Shown: positions 53,034 to 64,000 of the stretch, one piece after another | How the letters are laid out: the number at the start of each line of letters is the position of its first letter | Position numbering within the stretch: position 1 is the stretch's first letter | Assembly: GCA_963590165.1 (NCBI GenBank) | Contig: CAVANO010000015.1 | Span: forward strand, 1-64,000 | Source of the DNA: UBA11524 sp963590165 | GTDB lineage: Bacteria > Bacillota > Clostridia > Christensenellales > Aristaeellaceae | DNA: 64,000 nt | Direction: 5' to 3' | Notes under the pieces: model-generated | The model's input: the letters and a program-made list of their open reading frames with translations, nothing else | Database searches by the model: none | Told to the model about the DNA's origin: nothing | Made by a program: the position numbers and the translations under genes

Positions 53034-53225
53034 TCAGGCCTTCGTCAGCTCTTCCTGAAAGCGGCTGACCGTCAGAACGCCTTCCTGCGCGCGGATGACC
53101 CGGACAGTGCCGAGTTCTCGTCCCTTCGGCGGTAGCGTCATGATGACCTTCGGCTCGATCTTCTGTTCCCTGCAAATCCGCAGTGCGTCCTCAAGACGCA
53201 TGCCCAGAAGCTCCTGCATGTTCAT
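53034..53225 (-). CDS. Small conserved-context protein between frr and uppS
   Basis: A 63-residue protein (MNMQELLGMRLEDALRICRE ... RFQEELTKA) with an alpha-beta pattern; a GGAGG lies about 13 bases before the ATG, inside the end of frr, whose stop is 7 bases upstream. The longer frame to 53393 is a shadow of frr. The position between frr and uppS and the tight spacing support a real gene, and I recall similarly placed short ORFs in other Clostridia. Function unknown. Confidence 0.75.
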   Translation of the reverse strand: MNMQELLGMRLEDALRICREQKIEPKVIMTLPPKGRELGTVRVIRAQEGVLTVSRFQEELTKA

Positions 53226-53232
53226 GAAGGCA

Positions 53233-53793
53233 TCAGACCTCCATGATTTCCTTTTCCTTCGCGGCGCAGACAGCATCGATGTCCTTAATCGCCTTGTCGG
53301 TGATCTTCTGGATATCTTCCTCGCCCTTGTGCTGATCGTCCTCGGTAATGAGGGAATCCTTTTTGAGCTTTTTGATCTGCTCAACGCCGTCACGGCGAAT
53401 GGAACGGACAGCCACCTTCGCGGCTTCGGCGCTCTTGCGGGCGGTCTTCGTCAGTTCCTTGCGGCGCTCCTCATTCATGTCGGGGAACACAAGGCGAATG
53501 ACCTCGCCGTCGTTCGTGGGGTTCACGCCGAGATCGCTCTTCTGAATCGCCTTTTCGATAGCGGACAGCATCTTCTTTTCCCACGGCTTGATGATGATCA
53601 GCTTCGCCTCGGGCACATTGATGTTGCCAACCTGCGGAATCGGCGTCGGCGTGCCGTAATAATCCACGGTAATGCGATCCAGCAGACGCGGATTCGCGCG
53701 GCCTGCGCGCAGGCTCGACATTTCCGTCTGATAAACGCCGATGGTCTTGGACATTTTGTCCTTCGAAGTGTCAAGAATTTCCTTTACGGTCAT
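53233..53793 (-). CDS. frr: Ribosome recycling factor
   Basis: A 186-residue, complete RRF that releases ribosomes after termination, working with EF-G. It shows the family start KTIGVYQTEMSSLRAGRANPRLLDRI, the GVNPTNDGEVIRLVFP segment, and a C-terminal helix rich in Lys and Glu. The gene follows pyrH after 91 bases. Confidence 0.98.
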   Translation of the reverse strand: MTVKEILDTSKDKMSKTIGVYQTEMSSLRAGRANPRLLDRITVDYYGTPTPIPQVGNINVPEAKLIIIKPWEKKMLSAIEKAIQKSDLGVNPTNDGEVIRLVFPDMNEERRKELTKTARKSAEAAKVAVRSIRRDGVEQIKKLKKDSLITEDDQHKGEEDIQKITDKAIKDIDAVCAAKEKEIMEV

Positions 53794-53884
53794 AAAAACA
53801 GCCTCCTTTTTCTCGGGGGATTTGATTCGGTTCTATTGTACTTTGTTTTGCCGAAAAAGGCAAGGGGTCACGCCGATTTCCTTG

Positions 53885-54595
53885 TCAGGGGTGGACGAAA
53901 GTCCCCATGTCGCTGCCTTCAAGCACCTTAATCAGGTTCTCCGGTTCATTCAGCCCGAACACGCGCACCATCGGCACATGGTTCTCCGCGCACAGCGCAA
54001 ATGCCGCGGCATCCATGACCTTCAGCCCCTTCTGCAGTGCCTCCTGATACGTGATGTCCTTGATAAGCACAGCCGTCTGGTCGCGGTGCGGGTCAGCGGT
54101 ATACACACCGTCAATGTTCTTTGCCATCAGGATCGCATCGACCTGCATCTCAATGGCACGCAGTGCAACAGCCGTATCGGTGGAGAAGAACGGGTTGCCC
54201 GAACCTGCCGCAAACAGCACAACGCGACCCTCGGACAAATAACGGCGCGCCGTCATCGCATTGAACGGCTCACAGAAACGGTTCATGTCCACGGCAGACA
54301 TCACGACCGCATCCACACCCGCCGTACGCAGCGCATCCGCCATACACAGGCAGTTAATCACCGTGCCGAGCATGCCCATCTGATCCGCCGTGACCGCGTC
54401 CATATTGGCAGCAGGTCCCTGACGGCCGCGCCAGATGTTGCCGGCACCGATGACGATGCCGATTTCCGTGCCCATCGATGCCATTTTGCGGATGACCTCC
54501 GCTGTATGCCGAACCTGCTCGAAATCAAACAGGTCAGTGCCGGTTTTCAGTGCCTCGCCGGAGAGCTTGAGTAAAACGCGATGATACACCGCCAT
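53885..54595 (-). CDS. pyrH: UMP kinase
   Basis: A 236-residue bacterial UMP kinase of the amino-acid kinase fold (UMP to UDP). Motifs VLLKLSGEAL, GIVIGAGNIWRGRQG, DAVVMSAVDMNRFCEP and GGSGNPFFSTDTAAALR-like AAGSGNPFFSTDTAVAL. Start: ATG at 54595 with GAGGAGG; the much longer frame to 54808 is the complement of the rtcB remnant. Confidence 0.97.
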   Translation of the reverse strand: MAVYHRVLLKLSGEALKTGTDLFDFEQVRHTAEVIRKMASMGTEIGIVIGAGNIWRGRQGPAANMDAVTADQMGMLGTVINCLCMADALRTAGVDAVVMSAVDMNRFCEPFNAMTARRYLSEGRVVLFAAGSGNPFFSTDTAVALRAIEMQVDAILMAKNIDGVYTADPHRDQTAVLIKDITYQEALQKGLKVMDAAAFALCAENHVPMVRVFGLNEPENLIKVLEGSDMGTFVHP

Positions 54596-54870
54596 GGTTG
54601 TTCCTCCTCGAATGTCGATTACTCCATTCCTTATTTTACTCCATGACGCGATATTTGGCAAGAGGGCGAATAAAAAAGCACTGCCGACGAGTGTGCTCGG
54701 AGACGGCGAGAATGCATCGTATGGCAATGGGGCTGCACACAAGGGCGAGCGCGTGCTGATTCCCATCAACATGCGTGACGGCAGCGTGCTGGCGGTCGGC
54801 CGCGGCAATCCTGACTGGAACTACTCCGCACCACACGGTGCCGGACGCATCCTCTCGCGCTCTGATGCCC
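54594..54870 (+). pseudogene. rtcB (RNA-splicing ligase) remnant
   Basis: The frame from about 54720 to 54870 reads KGERVLIPINMRDGSVLAVG and RGNPDWNYSAPHGAGRILSR, an unmistakable piece of the RtcB tRNA ligase core (the segment with the guanylated His region). The rest of the protein, about 350 residues, is missing on both sides, and the frame runs on into unrelated sequence. The fragment abuts the pyrH start on the opposite strand, suggesting deletion or rearrangement at this point. Confidence 0.8.
54672..54699 (-). terminator. Weak terminator-like hairpin on the minus strand
   Basis: AGCAC / GTGCT (5 bp, 11-base loop) followed by TTTTTT, upstream of pyrH on the minus strand; it may end transcription coming from further upstream. 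Confidence 0.45.
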
Positions 54871-54979
54871 GCGATTATCGCAGTCAATCCCCTTTCTGCA
54901 TAGCACGAATCAGCAAGTTGCATCCGCGCGTAAAATTTGTAAATTTTGCATGCGGGTGCGATTTTTGCTTTCAAGGGTG

Positions 54980-55008
54980 TTGACAGATAAAAAAGCGTTT
55001 GTTATAAT
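54980..55008 (+). promoter_or_regulatory. Consensus sigma-A promoter for the mgtA transcript
   Basis: TTGACA (54980-54985), a 17-base spacer and TATAAT (55003-55008): a perfect match in both boxes. The next long gene starts 490 bases downstream. Confidence 0.9.
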
Positions 55009-55076
55009 GACGGCGAAATCGAGGAGGCAGACCGTCTCCATCGGTTCATCCACCATCAGTCAAGGGAGGCGAGCGC

Positions 55077-55172
55077 ATGGATGGCAGTCAAGGCAGTTTA
55101 CGATATTGCATGATGATCCGCAGAATGCAGGATGGCACCATATTCCGCACGCGTTCGCTTTTTGTGAGCTGA
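55077..55172 (+). CDS. 31-residue upstream ORF in the mgtA leader
   Basis: MDGSQGSLRYCMMIRRMQDG then TIFRTRSLFVS. The GGGAGG is 7 bases before the ATG. It has no proline run, unlike enterobacterial MgtL, but sits just before the switch hairpins and terminator, the position of a leader peptide. Confidence 0.5.
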   Translation: MDGSQGSLRYCMMIRRMQDGTIFRTRSLFVS

Positions 55173-55255
55173 TGCCTGCCTTTTCCGGTGACGCTGCCCA
55201 TTTTGACGGGTGAAGTGTCCCTTGGCAGGACGTGTTTTGTATGCCGTCTGTTTTC

Positions 55256-55290
55256 CGCCGTTTTGCGAATCATCGCAGGACGGCGTTTTT
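55256..55290 (+). terminator. Leader terminator upstream of mgtA
   Basis: CGCCGTTTTGCGA / TCGCAGGACGGCG (13 bp with two wobbles) followed by TTTTT. An alternative pairing GCCGTCTG (55243-55250) with CAGGACGGC would disrupt it, as in an antiterminator. Confidence 0.8.
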
Positions 55291-55498
55291 GTTTGCGACC
55301 AAAAGAAAGGATGTGAGACGCATGGATGCCGGAAGTTATCCCTTATGCTGGTTTTTTGAATTGCCGCTGCAGTCGCTGTGTCATGTGTCTTGCTTTGATC
55401 AGGGGCATTCCGGTCGCCCCTTGACCCATTCGGGCGTACACTGCAACGAATCATGACATAACGTCAGCGGCGGGATCACACGAAGGAGGTATACCGCC

Positions 55499-58204
55499 AT
55501 GACGCTGAACCTGAAGAAGAAGATCAAGCTGAACGCCTCTGAGATGATGAAGAACACCAATCAGGAGGCAACAAACCGCCTGACGCTCGCCGCAACGAGC
55601 GCTGAGGAGACCATTTTTACGGCGCTTGACACCACTGCCGCCGGACTGACCGAAGAGCGTGCCGAGTCTGCCCGTGACCGTTTCGGCAGCAACATCCTGC
55701 CGACAAGCAAGCGCACCCCGCTGTTCAAGCGGCTCGCGTCTGCGTTCATCAACCCGTTCACCGTCGTCCTGCTGATTCTCGCGCTCGTAAGCGTGCTGAC
55801 GAATGTCGCCATGGTTGACCCGGGCGACGAAAGCTGGGCGACCGTCATCATCATCACCGTGATGGTGCTGATTTCGGGCGTGCTCCGCTTTGTGCAGGAA
55901 ACGCGCAGCGGCAATGTCGCGGCGAAGCTCTCCGAAATGATTCACACGACCGCATCCGTCCTGCGTGACGGCGAGCGGAAGGAAATTCCGCTGGAGGACA
56001 TCGTTGTCGGCGATATCGTGTACCTGTCCGCCGGCGACATGATGCCCGCCGATGTGCGCATCCTCACGGCAAAGGATTTGTTCGTCAGCCAGGCAAGCCT
56101 GACGGGCGAAAGCGAACCGGTCGAGAAATCCGGCATCATCGCCGAGCAGGTCGGCAGCCTGACGGAATGCACAAATCTCGGATTCATGGGCTCGACCGTT
56201 GTGTCCGGCAGTGCAACCGCTGTTGTCCTTGCGGTCGGCTATAACACGATGCTCGGCGCAATGGCTGACGCGCTGAACGTCAAGCCGCCCAAGACCACCT
56301 TCGAGAAGGGCGTCAACAGCGTTTCGTGGGTGCTCATCCGCTTCATGCTGCTGATGGTGCCGCTCGTACTGGTCATCAATGGGCTCACGGACGGCGACTG
56401 GGTGCAGGCAGGCCTGTTTGCCATCTCGATTGCCGTCGGGTTGACACCGGAAATGCTGCCGATGATCGTCACGACCTCGCTGGCAAAGGGTGCCATGGCC
56501 ATGAGCCGCGAACGCGTCATCATCAAGGACTTGAATGCCATCCAGAACCTCGGCTCAATGGATTTGCTCTGCACCGACAAGACCGGCACGCTCACGCAGG
56601 ACAAAGTTGTGCTGGAGTATCACCTGAATGTGGACGGCAAGTCGGATGACCGTGTGCTCCGCCATGCCTTCCTGAACAGCTATTTCCAGACGGGGCTGAA
56701 AAACCTGATTGACCTTGCCGTCATCGATGTGCAGCGCAAGCAGGGTGCCGATCAGCTGATTGAACAGTACGAGAAGATCGACGAAATTCCGTTTGATTTT
56801 GAGCGCCGCCGCATGAGCGTTGTTGTGCGTGACCGCTCCGGCAAGACGCAGCTCGTCACCAAGGGGGCTATCGAGGAGATGCTCCGCTGCTGCTCCTTTG
56901 CCGAGGTGCATGGCGAGGTGCTTGCCCTGACCGACGAGGTGCGCGCGCGCGTGCTCGCCAAGGCGGATGAGCTGAACGACCGCGGCATGCGTGTCATTGC
57001 AGTTGCCCAGAAAACAAATCCGGCACCGGTCGGACAGTTTTCCGTAGCAGATGAGGCGGATATGGTGCTCATGGGCTTCCTTGCGTTCCTCGACCCGCCG
57101 AAGGAAACGACCCGCGATGCCATTGCCGCCCTGCATGAGTACGGCGTCGGCGTCAAGATTCTCACCGGCGATAACGAGAAGGTCACCTGCGCCATCTGCC
57201 GTCAGGTCGGGCTGTCTGCCGACCGCGTGCTGACCGGCGCAGATGTCGATGCGCTCAGCGATGAGGAACTCGCCGAAGCTGCGGAGCAGGTTACCGTGTT
57301 CGCCAAGCTTTCCCCTGCCCAGAAGGCGCGTGTCGTCAAGGTGCTGCGCAGCAACGGGCATTCCGTAGGCTACATGGGTGACGGCATCAACGACGCCGCT
57401 GCCATGAAGGCGGCCGATGTCGGCATCAGCGTCGACACCGCGGTTGACATCGCCAAGGAAAGCGCTTCGGTTGTGCTGCTGGAAAAAGATTTGATGGTGC
57501 TGGAGAAGGGTGTGCTGGAAGGGCGCCGCATCTACGCCAACATGATGAAGTACATCAAGATGACGGCCGCCTCGAACTTCGGCAACATGTTCTCCGTTCT
57601 CGCCGCCAGTGCATTTCTGCCGTTCCTGCCCATGTCCTCCCTGCACCTGATTCTGCTGAACATGATCTACGATATCTCTTGCACCGCCATCCCGTGGGAC
57701 AATGTCGATGCGGAGTACCTGCGCATTCCCCGCAAGTGGGACGCATCCGGCATCAGCCGCTTCATGCTCTGGATGGGACCTGTCAGCTCGCTCTTTGACA
57801 TTCTGACCTATCTGCTGCTGTATTTCGTCATCGCACCGATGTGCTGCGGCGGCATGACATTCACCCAGCTGACCGACCCTGCCATGCAGGATGTATTCGC
57901 CTCCGTTTTCCAGACCGGTTGGTTCATCGAATCGATGTGGTCGCAGACGCTCGTCCTGCACATGATCCGCACGCGCAAGCTGCCGTTCATCCAGAGCCGC
58001 GCATCCCGTCCGGTTCTCCTGCTGACGGCGCTTGGCATCGGGATCGTAACGCTGCTGCCCTTTACGCCGCTTGCCGCGCCGCTCGGGCTGACGGCGATGC
58101 CTGCTGTGTACTTTGCGTATCTCGCGCTGATTATCATCGGCTACATGGCACTCGCCACACTGATGAAACACGTGTATGTGAAGAAGTACGGTGAGCTGCT
58201 GTAA
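55499..58204 (+). CDS. mgtA: Magnesium-translocating P-type ATPase
   Basis: A 901-residue P-type ATPase of the MgtA/MgtB class (type IIIB). Phosphorylated Asp360 is in LLCTDKTGTLT; the A domain holds SLTGESEPV, and the nucleotide domain MGDGINDAAAMKAADVGISVD. The N-terminus has an amphipathic cytoplasmic stretch, and MgtA-specific words include GFLAFLDPPKETTRDAIAAL. About ten membrane spans. AAGGAGG lies 10 bases before the ATG. It imports Mg under limitation; the long leader is the obvious site of control. Confidence 0.96.
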   Translation: MTLNLKKKIKLNASEMMKNTNQEATNRLTLAATSAEETIFTALDTTAAGLTEERAESARDRFGSNILPTSKRTPLFKRLASAFINPFTVVLLILALVSVLTNVAMVDPGDESWATVIIITVMVLISGVLRFVQETRSGNVAAKLSEMIHTTASVLRDGERKEIPLEDIVVGDIVYLSAGDMMPADVRILTAKDLFVSQASLTGESEPVEKSGIIAEQVGSLTECTNLGFMGSTVVSGSATAVVLAVGYNTMLGAMADALNVKPPKTTFEKGVNSVSWVLIRFMLLMVPLVLVINGLTDGDWVQAGLFAISIAVGLTPEMLPMIVTTSLAKGAMAMSRERVIIKDLNAIQNLGSMDLLCTDKTGTLTQDKVVLEYHLNVDGKSDDRVLRHAFLNSYFQTGLKNLIDLAVIDVQRKQGADQLIEQYEKIDEIPFDFERRRMSVVVRDRSGKTQLVTKGAIEEMLRCCSFAEVHGEVLALTDEVRARVLAKADELNDRGMRVIAVAQKTNPAPVGQFSVADEADMVLMGFLAFLDPPKETTRDAIAALHEYGVGVKILTGDNEKVTCAICRQVGLSADRVLTGADVDALSDEELAEAAEQVTVFAKLSPAQKARVVKVLRSNGHSVGYMGDGINDAAAMKAADVGISVDTAVDIAKESASVVLLEKDLMVLEKGVLEGRRIYANMMKYIKMTAASNFGNMFSVLAASAFLPFLPMSSLHLILLNMIYDISCTAIPWDNVDAEYLRIPRKWDASGISRFMLWMGPVSSLFDILTYLLLYFVIAPMCCGGMTFTQLTDPAMQDVFASVFQTGWFIESMWSQTLVLHMIRTRKLPFIQSRASRPVLLLTALGIGIVTLLPFTPLAAPLGLTAMPAVYFAYLALIIIGYMALATLMKHVYVKKYGELL

Positions 58205-58235
58205 GGAACCTTCGTGCTGATTGTGGGCGTTTGCC

Positions 58236-58265
58236 TTGCCAAACTATGCCTTCTTATGCTATAAT
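58236..58265 (+). promoter_or_regulatory. Predicted promoter of rsmA
   Basis: TTGCCA (58236-58241), an 18-base spacer and TATAAT (58260-58265) preceded by TGC (extended -10), 23 bases before the start codon. Confidence 0.75.
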
Positions 58266-58288
58266 GCGCACGGTGAAAGGAGCATCTC

Positions 58289-59164
58289 ATGAGCAAGACG
58301 AAGGAACGGATTCACGACAGCAATCTGCGCTATAAGCAGGGTTTGGGACAGAATTTTATCTACGATGATGACCTGCTGCAGGCGCTTGTGGCGGCGAGTG
58401 AAATCACGAAGGACGATGACGTGCTGGAAATCGGACCCGGTTCCGGCAGCATGACGAAGCATCTGTGTGATGCGGCGCACCATGTGCTGTCGGTAGAGCT
58501 GGATGAGCGGCTGATTCCGCTGCTGCGGACGTTTCTGGCGGACCGCGACAATTTCTCGCTCGTACAGGGCGATGTGATGAGCCTCGACCTTACGGAAGTA
58601 ACGGAATCGCTGCGCAAGCCGCTGTCCGTCGTGGCGAATATTCCGTATTATATCACAACGCCGCTGATGACAATGCTGCTCGAAACCTCCGTGCCCATCC
58701 GGCGAATGGCGCTCATGGTGCAGAAGGAGGTTGCGGACAAGGTGCTCGCCAAGCCCGGCGATGACGGCTGGGGCATGCTGAGCGTCCGCAGTCAGTTCTA
58801 CTGCGAGCCGTATCTGGCGATGGACGTGCCTGCAGAATGCTTCACGCCCGTGCCGAAAGTGGACAGTGCATTCATAGTCCTGCCGAAGCGTGATCATCCG
58901 GCAGTAGAGGTTCTCGATGAAGAAGACTTCTTCCGTGTTGCGCAGGCTGCCTTCGCGCTTCGCCGCAAAACAATGACGAATGGGCTGTGTGCTGCGTTCC
59001 ATATGGACAGGCCGACGGCGCTTGGACTGATGGAGGCTGCCGCGCTTGACGAGAAAATCCGCGGCGAACGCCTGACGCTCAAAGAGCTGGCACGGCTTGC
59101 GGATGCCTACACGACTTGGAAGCAGGAGCAAAACAGGCAAATTTGCAATCAAGAAAAGGAGTAA
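58289..59164 (+). CDS. rsmA: 16S rRNA (adenine1518/1519-N6)-dimethyltransferase
   Basis: A 291-residue KsgA-type enzyme that dimethylates two adenines in helix 45 of 16S rRNA. Motif I VLEIGPGSGSMTKHL, motif II VELDERL, and the catalytic NIPYYITTPL are intact; the N-terminal QGLGQNFIYD is a family mark. Its stop TAA shares a base with the ATG at 59164 (TAATG), though the better-placed start of the next gene is at 59170. Confidence 0.97.
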   Translation: MSKTKERIHDSNLRYKQGLGQNFIYDDDLLQALVAASEITKDDDVLEIGPGSGSMTKHLCDAAHHVLSVELDERLIPLLRTFLADRDNFSLVQGDVMSLDLTEVTESLRKPLSVVANIPYYITTPLMTMLLETSVPIRRMALMVQKEVADKVLAKPGDDGWGMLSVRSQFYCEPYLAMDVPAECFTPVPKVDSAFIVLPKRDHPAVEVLDEEDFFRVAQAAFALRRKTMTNGLCAAFHMDRPTALGLMEAAALDEKIRGERLTLKELARLADAYTTWKQEQNRQICNQEKE

Positions 59165-59169
59165 TGACC

Positions 59170-59514
59170 ATGTATATCTCGAACATCGACCATGACAAAG
59201 TCCAAACCCTTACCGACCTCATCAATGTGATGCCCGGACAGATCGTTTCCCGCACGCTTGCACAGAACAAGGCAGTCAGCATCACGCTTTTCGCCTTCGA
59301 CAAGGACACCGAGATCAGCACGCATGACTCCACCGGCGATGCCATGGTGCAGGTGCTCGAGGGCACCGGCTGCTTCACCGTCAACGGTCAGGAGCGCCTC
59401 GTGCATGCCGGCGAGGTTCTTGTGATGCCGGCAAAGGTGCCGCATGCGGTCTTTGCGCCGGAACCCTTTAAGTGGGTGCTGACGGTCGTTTTCCCGGACG
59501 GCTTCAAGAAGTGA
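59170..59514 (+). CDS. Cupin domain protein
   Basis: A 114-residue single cupin barrel. The motif DAMVQVLEGTGCFTVNGQER and the closing MPAKVPHAVFAPEPFKW (second cupin motif) are present. The first motif reads EISTHDSTGD, where His is kept but the usual second His is a Ser, so the metal site may be altered. Start: AAAAGGAG 8 bases before the ATG at 59170. It overlaps the next gene by one base (TGATG) and follows rsmA by 5 bases. Confidence 0.88.
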   Translation: MYISNIDHDKVQTLTDLINVMPGQIVSRTLAQNKAVSITLFAFDKDTEISTHDSTGDAMVQVLEGTGCFTVNGQERLVHAGEVLVMPAKVPHAVFAPEPFKWVLTVVFPDGFKK

Positions 59515-59969
59515 TGGCGCAGGCGGAATTGCAGCCGCTTCGCGCGGAACTGCTCGGCAGCGTCATCGGGCTGGCACGCACGTGCACGACGCGTCCGCCG
59601 ACGGATTCGACCTACGGGCTGATTCTGGCTGGATTGCATATGGCGGACGACAGCACACCGACTGATCCGCAGCGCCTGTCCTCGCTGATTGCACGTGTCC
59701 GGCAGAACAAGTTTGAGGTCAGCCCGAACTGCGCAACGTGCGAGAGCCCCTGCGGCAAGAATGCGGATTATGACGTACACAAAATTGCGGAATCATCCCC
59801 TGATGTCCGTCAAGCGAAGGACAAGTTGCTTGCACTGCTCTTTCAGTGCGGACACCGCGGCATAATGGCGGATTGCGTGATGGATTCGCTCTTCGCCCTT
59901 GCTGAGGACTGGGACGCGGCGGATTTCACGGTCTATCAAGAGCAACTGACAGCGCTGCTTGCGCAATAA
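59514..59969 (+). CDS. Small Cys-motif protein, function unknown
   Basis: A 151-residue soluble protein with one conserved-looking cluster, CATCESPCGKNADYDV near residue 77, and a further C in FQCGHRGIMADCVMDSL. The three cysteines (CxxCxxxC) could bind an iron-sulfur cluster or zinc. Its ATG uses the last base of the cupin stop codon, so the two are coupled and may work together. Not assigned to a family. Confidence 0.7.
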   Translation: MAQAELQPLRAELLGSVIGLARTCTTRPPTDSTYGLILAGLHMADDSTPTDPQRLSSLIARVRQNKFEVSPNCATCESPCGKNADYDVHKIAESSPDVRQAKDKLLALLFQCGHRGIMADCVMDSLFALAEDWDAADFTVYQEQLTALLAQ

Positions 59970-60012
59970 AAATGCACCGTGCCGGCAAAAAATCGCTGGC
60001 ACGGTGCTTTTT

Positions 60013-60014
<2 letters not shown>
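59968..60014. terminator. Bidirectional intrinsic terminator between the Cys protein and mfd
   Basis: A perfect 10-bp stem GCACCGTGCC / GGCACGGTGC, with A-run before and seven T after; serves both converging genes. Confidence 0.9.
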
Positions 60015-63654
<3,640 letters not shown>

Positions 63655-63663
63655 AGTGACTCC

Positions 63664-64000
63664 TTACACAGGTGCCTTGTTGTATTCCTGCATCGCATGC
63701 TCAATGCCGCTGATGACCCAGTCCTCAGCGCAGTCCGCCGCGCGGTTGAACGCGTCCTGCATGGCCTGCTGTTCCTCGCGGATGGTGTATTTGCTCAGCA
63801 CCCAGTCCGCCAAATCCCAGCCATCCGGCTTCGCGCCGACACCGACACGGATTCGGGGAAAGCCCTGCTGTCCGCCGACATTGGCAAGAATCGAACGCAT
63901 GCCGTTATGCGTACCGGCGCTCCCGCTCTTGCGGACACGAAGGCGGCTCGCCGGCAGGTCGATGTCATCATAGATAACCAGCAGATTCTCCAGCGGCACC
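63664..64000 (-). CDS. pth: Peptidyl-tRNA hydrolase (partial, 5' end outside the window)
   Basis: Only the C-terminal 111 codons are present. They include DDIDLPASRLRVRKSGSAGT and HNGMRSILANVGGQQGFPRI, both diagnostic of bacterial Pth, and GVGAKPDGWDLADWVLSKY. The active His and Asn positions lie partly outside. It releases tRNA from peptidyl-tRNA. Confidence 0.93.
   Translation of the reverse strand, partial: VPLENLLVIYDDIDLPASRLRVRKSGSAGTHNGMRSILANVGGQQGFPRIRVGVGAKPDGWDLADWVLSKYTIREEQQAMQDAFNRAADCAEDWVISGIEHAMQEYNKAPV

Larger units (their letters stand above)
55015..55498 (+). promoter_or_regulatory. Long regulatory leader of mgtA
   Basis: An RNA leader of about 485 bases between the promoter and mgtA. 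In order: an upstream ORF (55077-55172), mutually exclusive stems (CCTGCC 55174-55179 with GGCAGG 55224-55229), a terminator (55256-55290) and a repeat-derived hairpin (GGGGC / GCCCC with TTCCGGTC, 55402-55420). I looked for the M-box (Mg) and yybP-ykoY (Mn) riboswitch conserved words and did not find them. The arrangement suggests attenuation in response to magnesium or translation of the upstream ORF. Confidence 0.65.

Noticed and set aside
53885..54808. A longer pyrH starting at 54808
   Set aside because: The extra 71 codons are the complement of the rtcB remnant; the ATG at 54595 has a strong ribosome binding site and the family N-terminus.
55009..55170. M-box or yybP-ykoY riboswitch before mgtA
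   Set aside because: The conserved blocks that I know of these classes were not found. A covariance search could overturn this.
55322..55456. A 44-codon ORF before mgtA
   Set aside because: It overlaps a copy of the dispersed hairpin repeat, has a poor ribosome binding site and low-complexity composition.

Overview
The window looks like a chromosomal segment of an anaerobic, polysaccharide-degrading member of the Bacillota, class Clostridia, probably from a gut or rumen. The evidence is a Gram-positive PolC-type DNA polymerase III, the Firmicute gene order pyrH-frr-uppS-cdsA-dxr-rseP-ispG-polC, DegV and DUF1836 proteins, strong AGGAGG ribosome binding sites and sigma-A promoters. No rRNA, tRNA, CRISPR array, phage gene or transposase was recognised. 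The assignment below class level is an inference.

Layout. (1) 1-6239, plus strand: a three-unit intergenic repeat, a GtrA-like membrane protein, two overlapping G3E (CobW-type) GTPases, the first with a His/Asp-rich metal-binding region, a small secreted protein, a VWA protein and guaB. (2) 6237-26489, minus strand: a Gram-positive polysaccharide utilisation locus. A GH26 beta-mannanase with a CBM35-like domain leads an operon that holds a very large solute-binding protein, two permease pairs and three uncharacterised envelope proteins (NHL propeller, Yip1, DUF5696). A second promoter serves a secreted triple-repeat protein, another solute-binding protein and two CE2-like esterases. Together these could bind, deacetylate and cut acetylated mannans outside the cell and import the oligosaccharides. 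No transporter ATPase is present, so a shared MsmX-type ATPase elsewhere is inferred. (3) 26790-42061: DUF1836, DegV and XRE genes; an hslO operon; a large 135-bp tandem repeat; a methyltransferase flanked by inverted copies of a short repeat; envelope proteins; phosphoglucomutase; gene debris; ppx and a DivIC-like gene. (4) 42153-54595, minus strand: polC and the isoprenoid, phospholipid and ribosome-recycling cluster, interrupted twice by dispersed repeats. (5) 54594-64000: a remnant of rtcB, a consensus promoter with a long leader (upstream ORF and terminator) in front of mgtA, then rsmA, a cupin and a Cys-motif protein, and on the minus strand mfd and the edge of pth.

The most unusual features are the accessory part of the mannan locus, the mgtA leader, a 73-nt hairpin-forming element between the two mannan transcription units, and a dispersed family of hairpin repeats (core GGGCTTTSCGGTCGCCC followed by CCTTCGCATGCA, plus CGGACTTCGTCCG hairpins) found in at least seven intergenic regions. 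All calls rest on reading the sequence and recalled family motifs; no database search was run.
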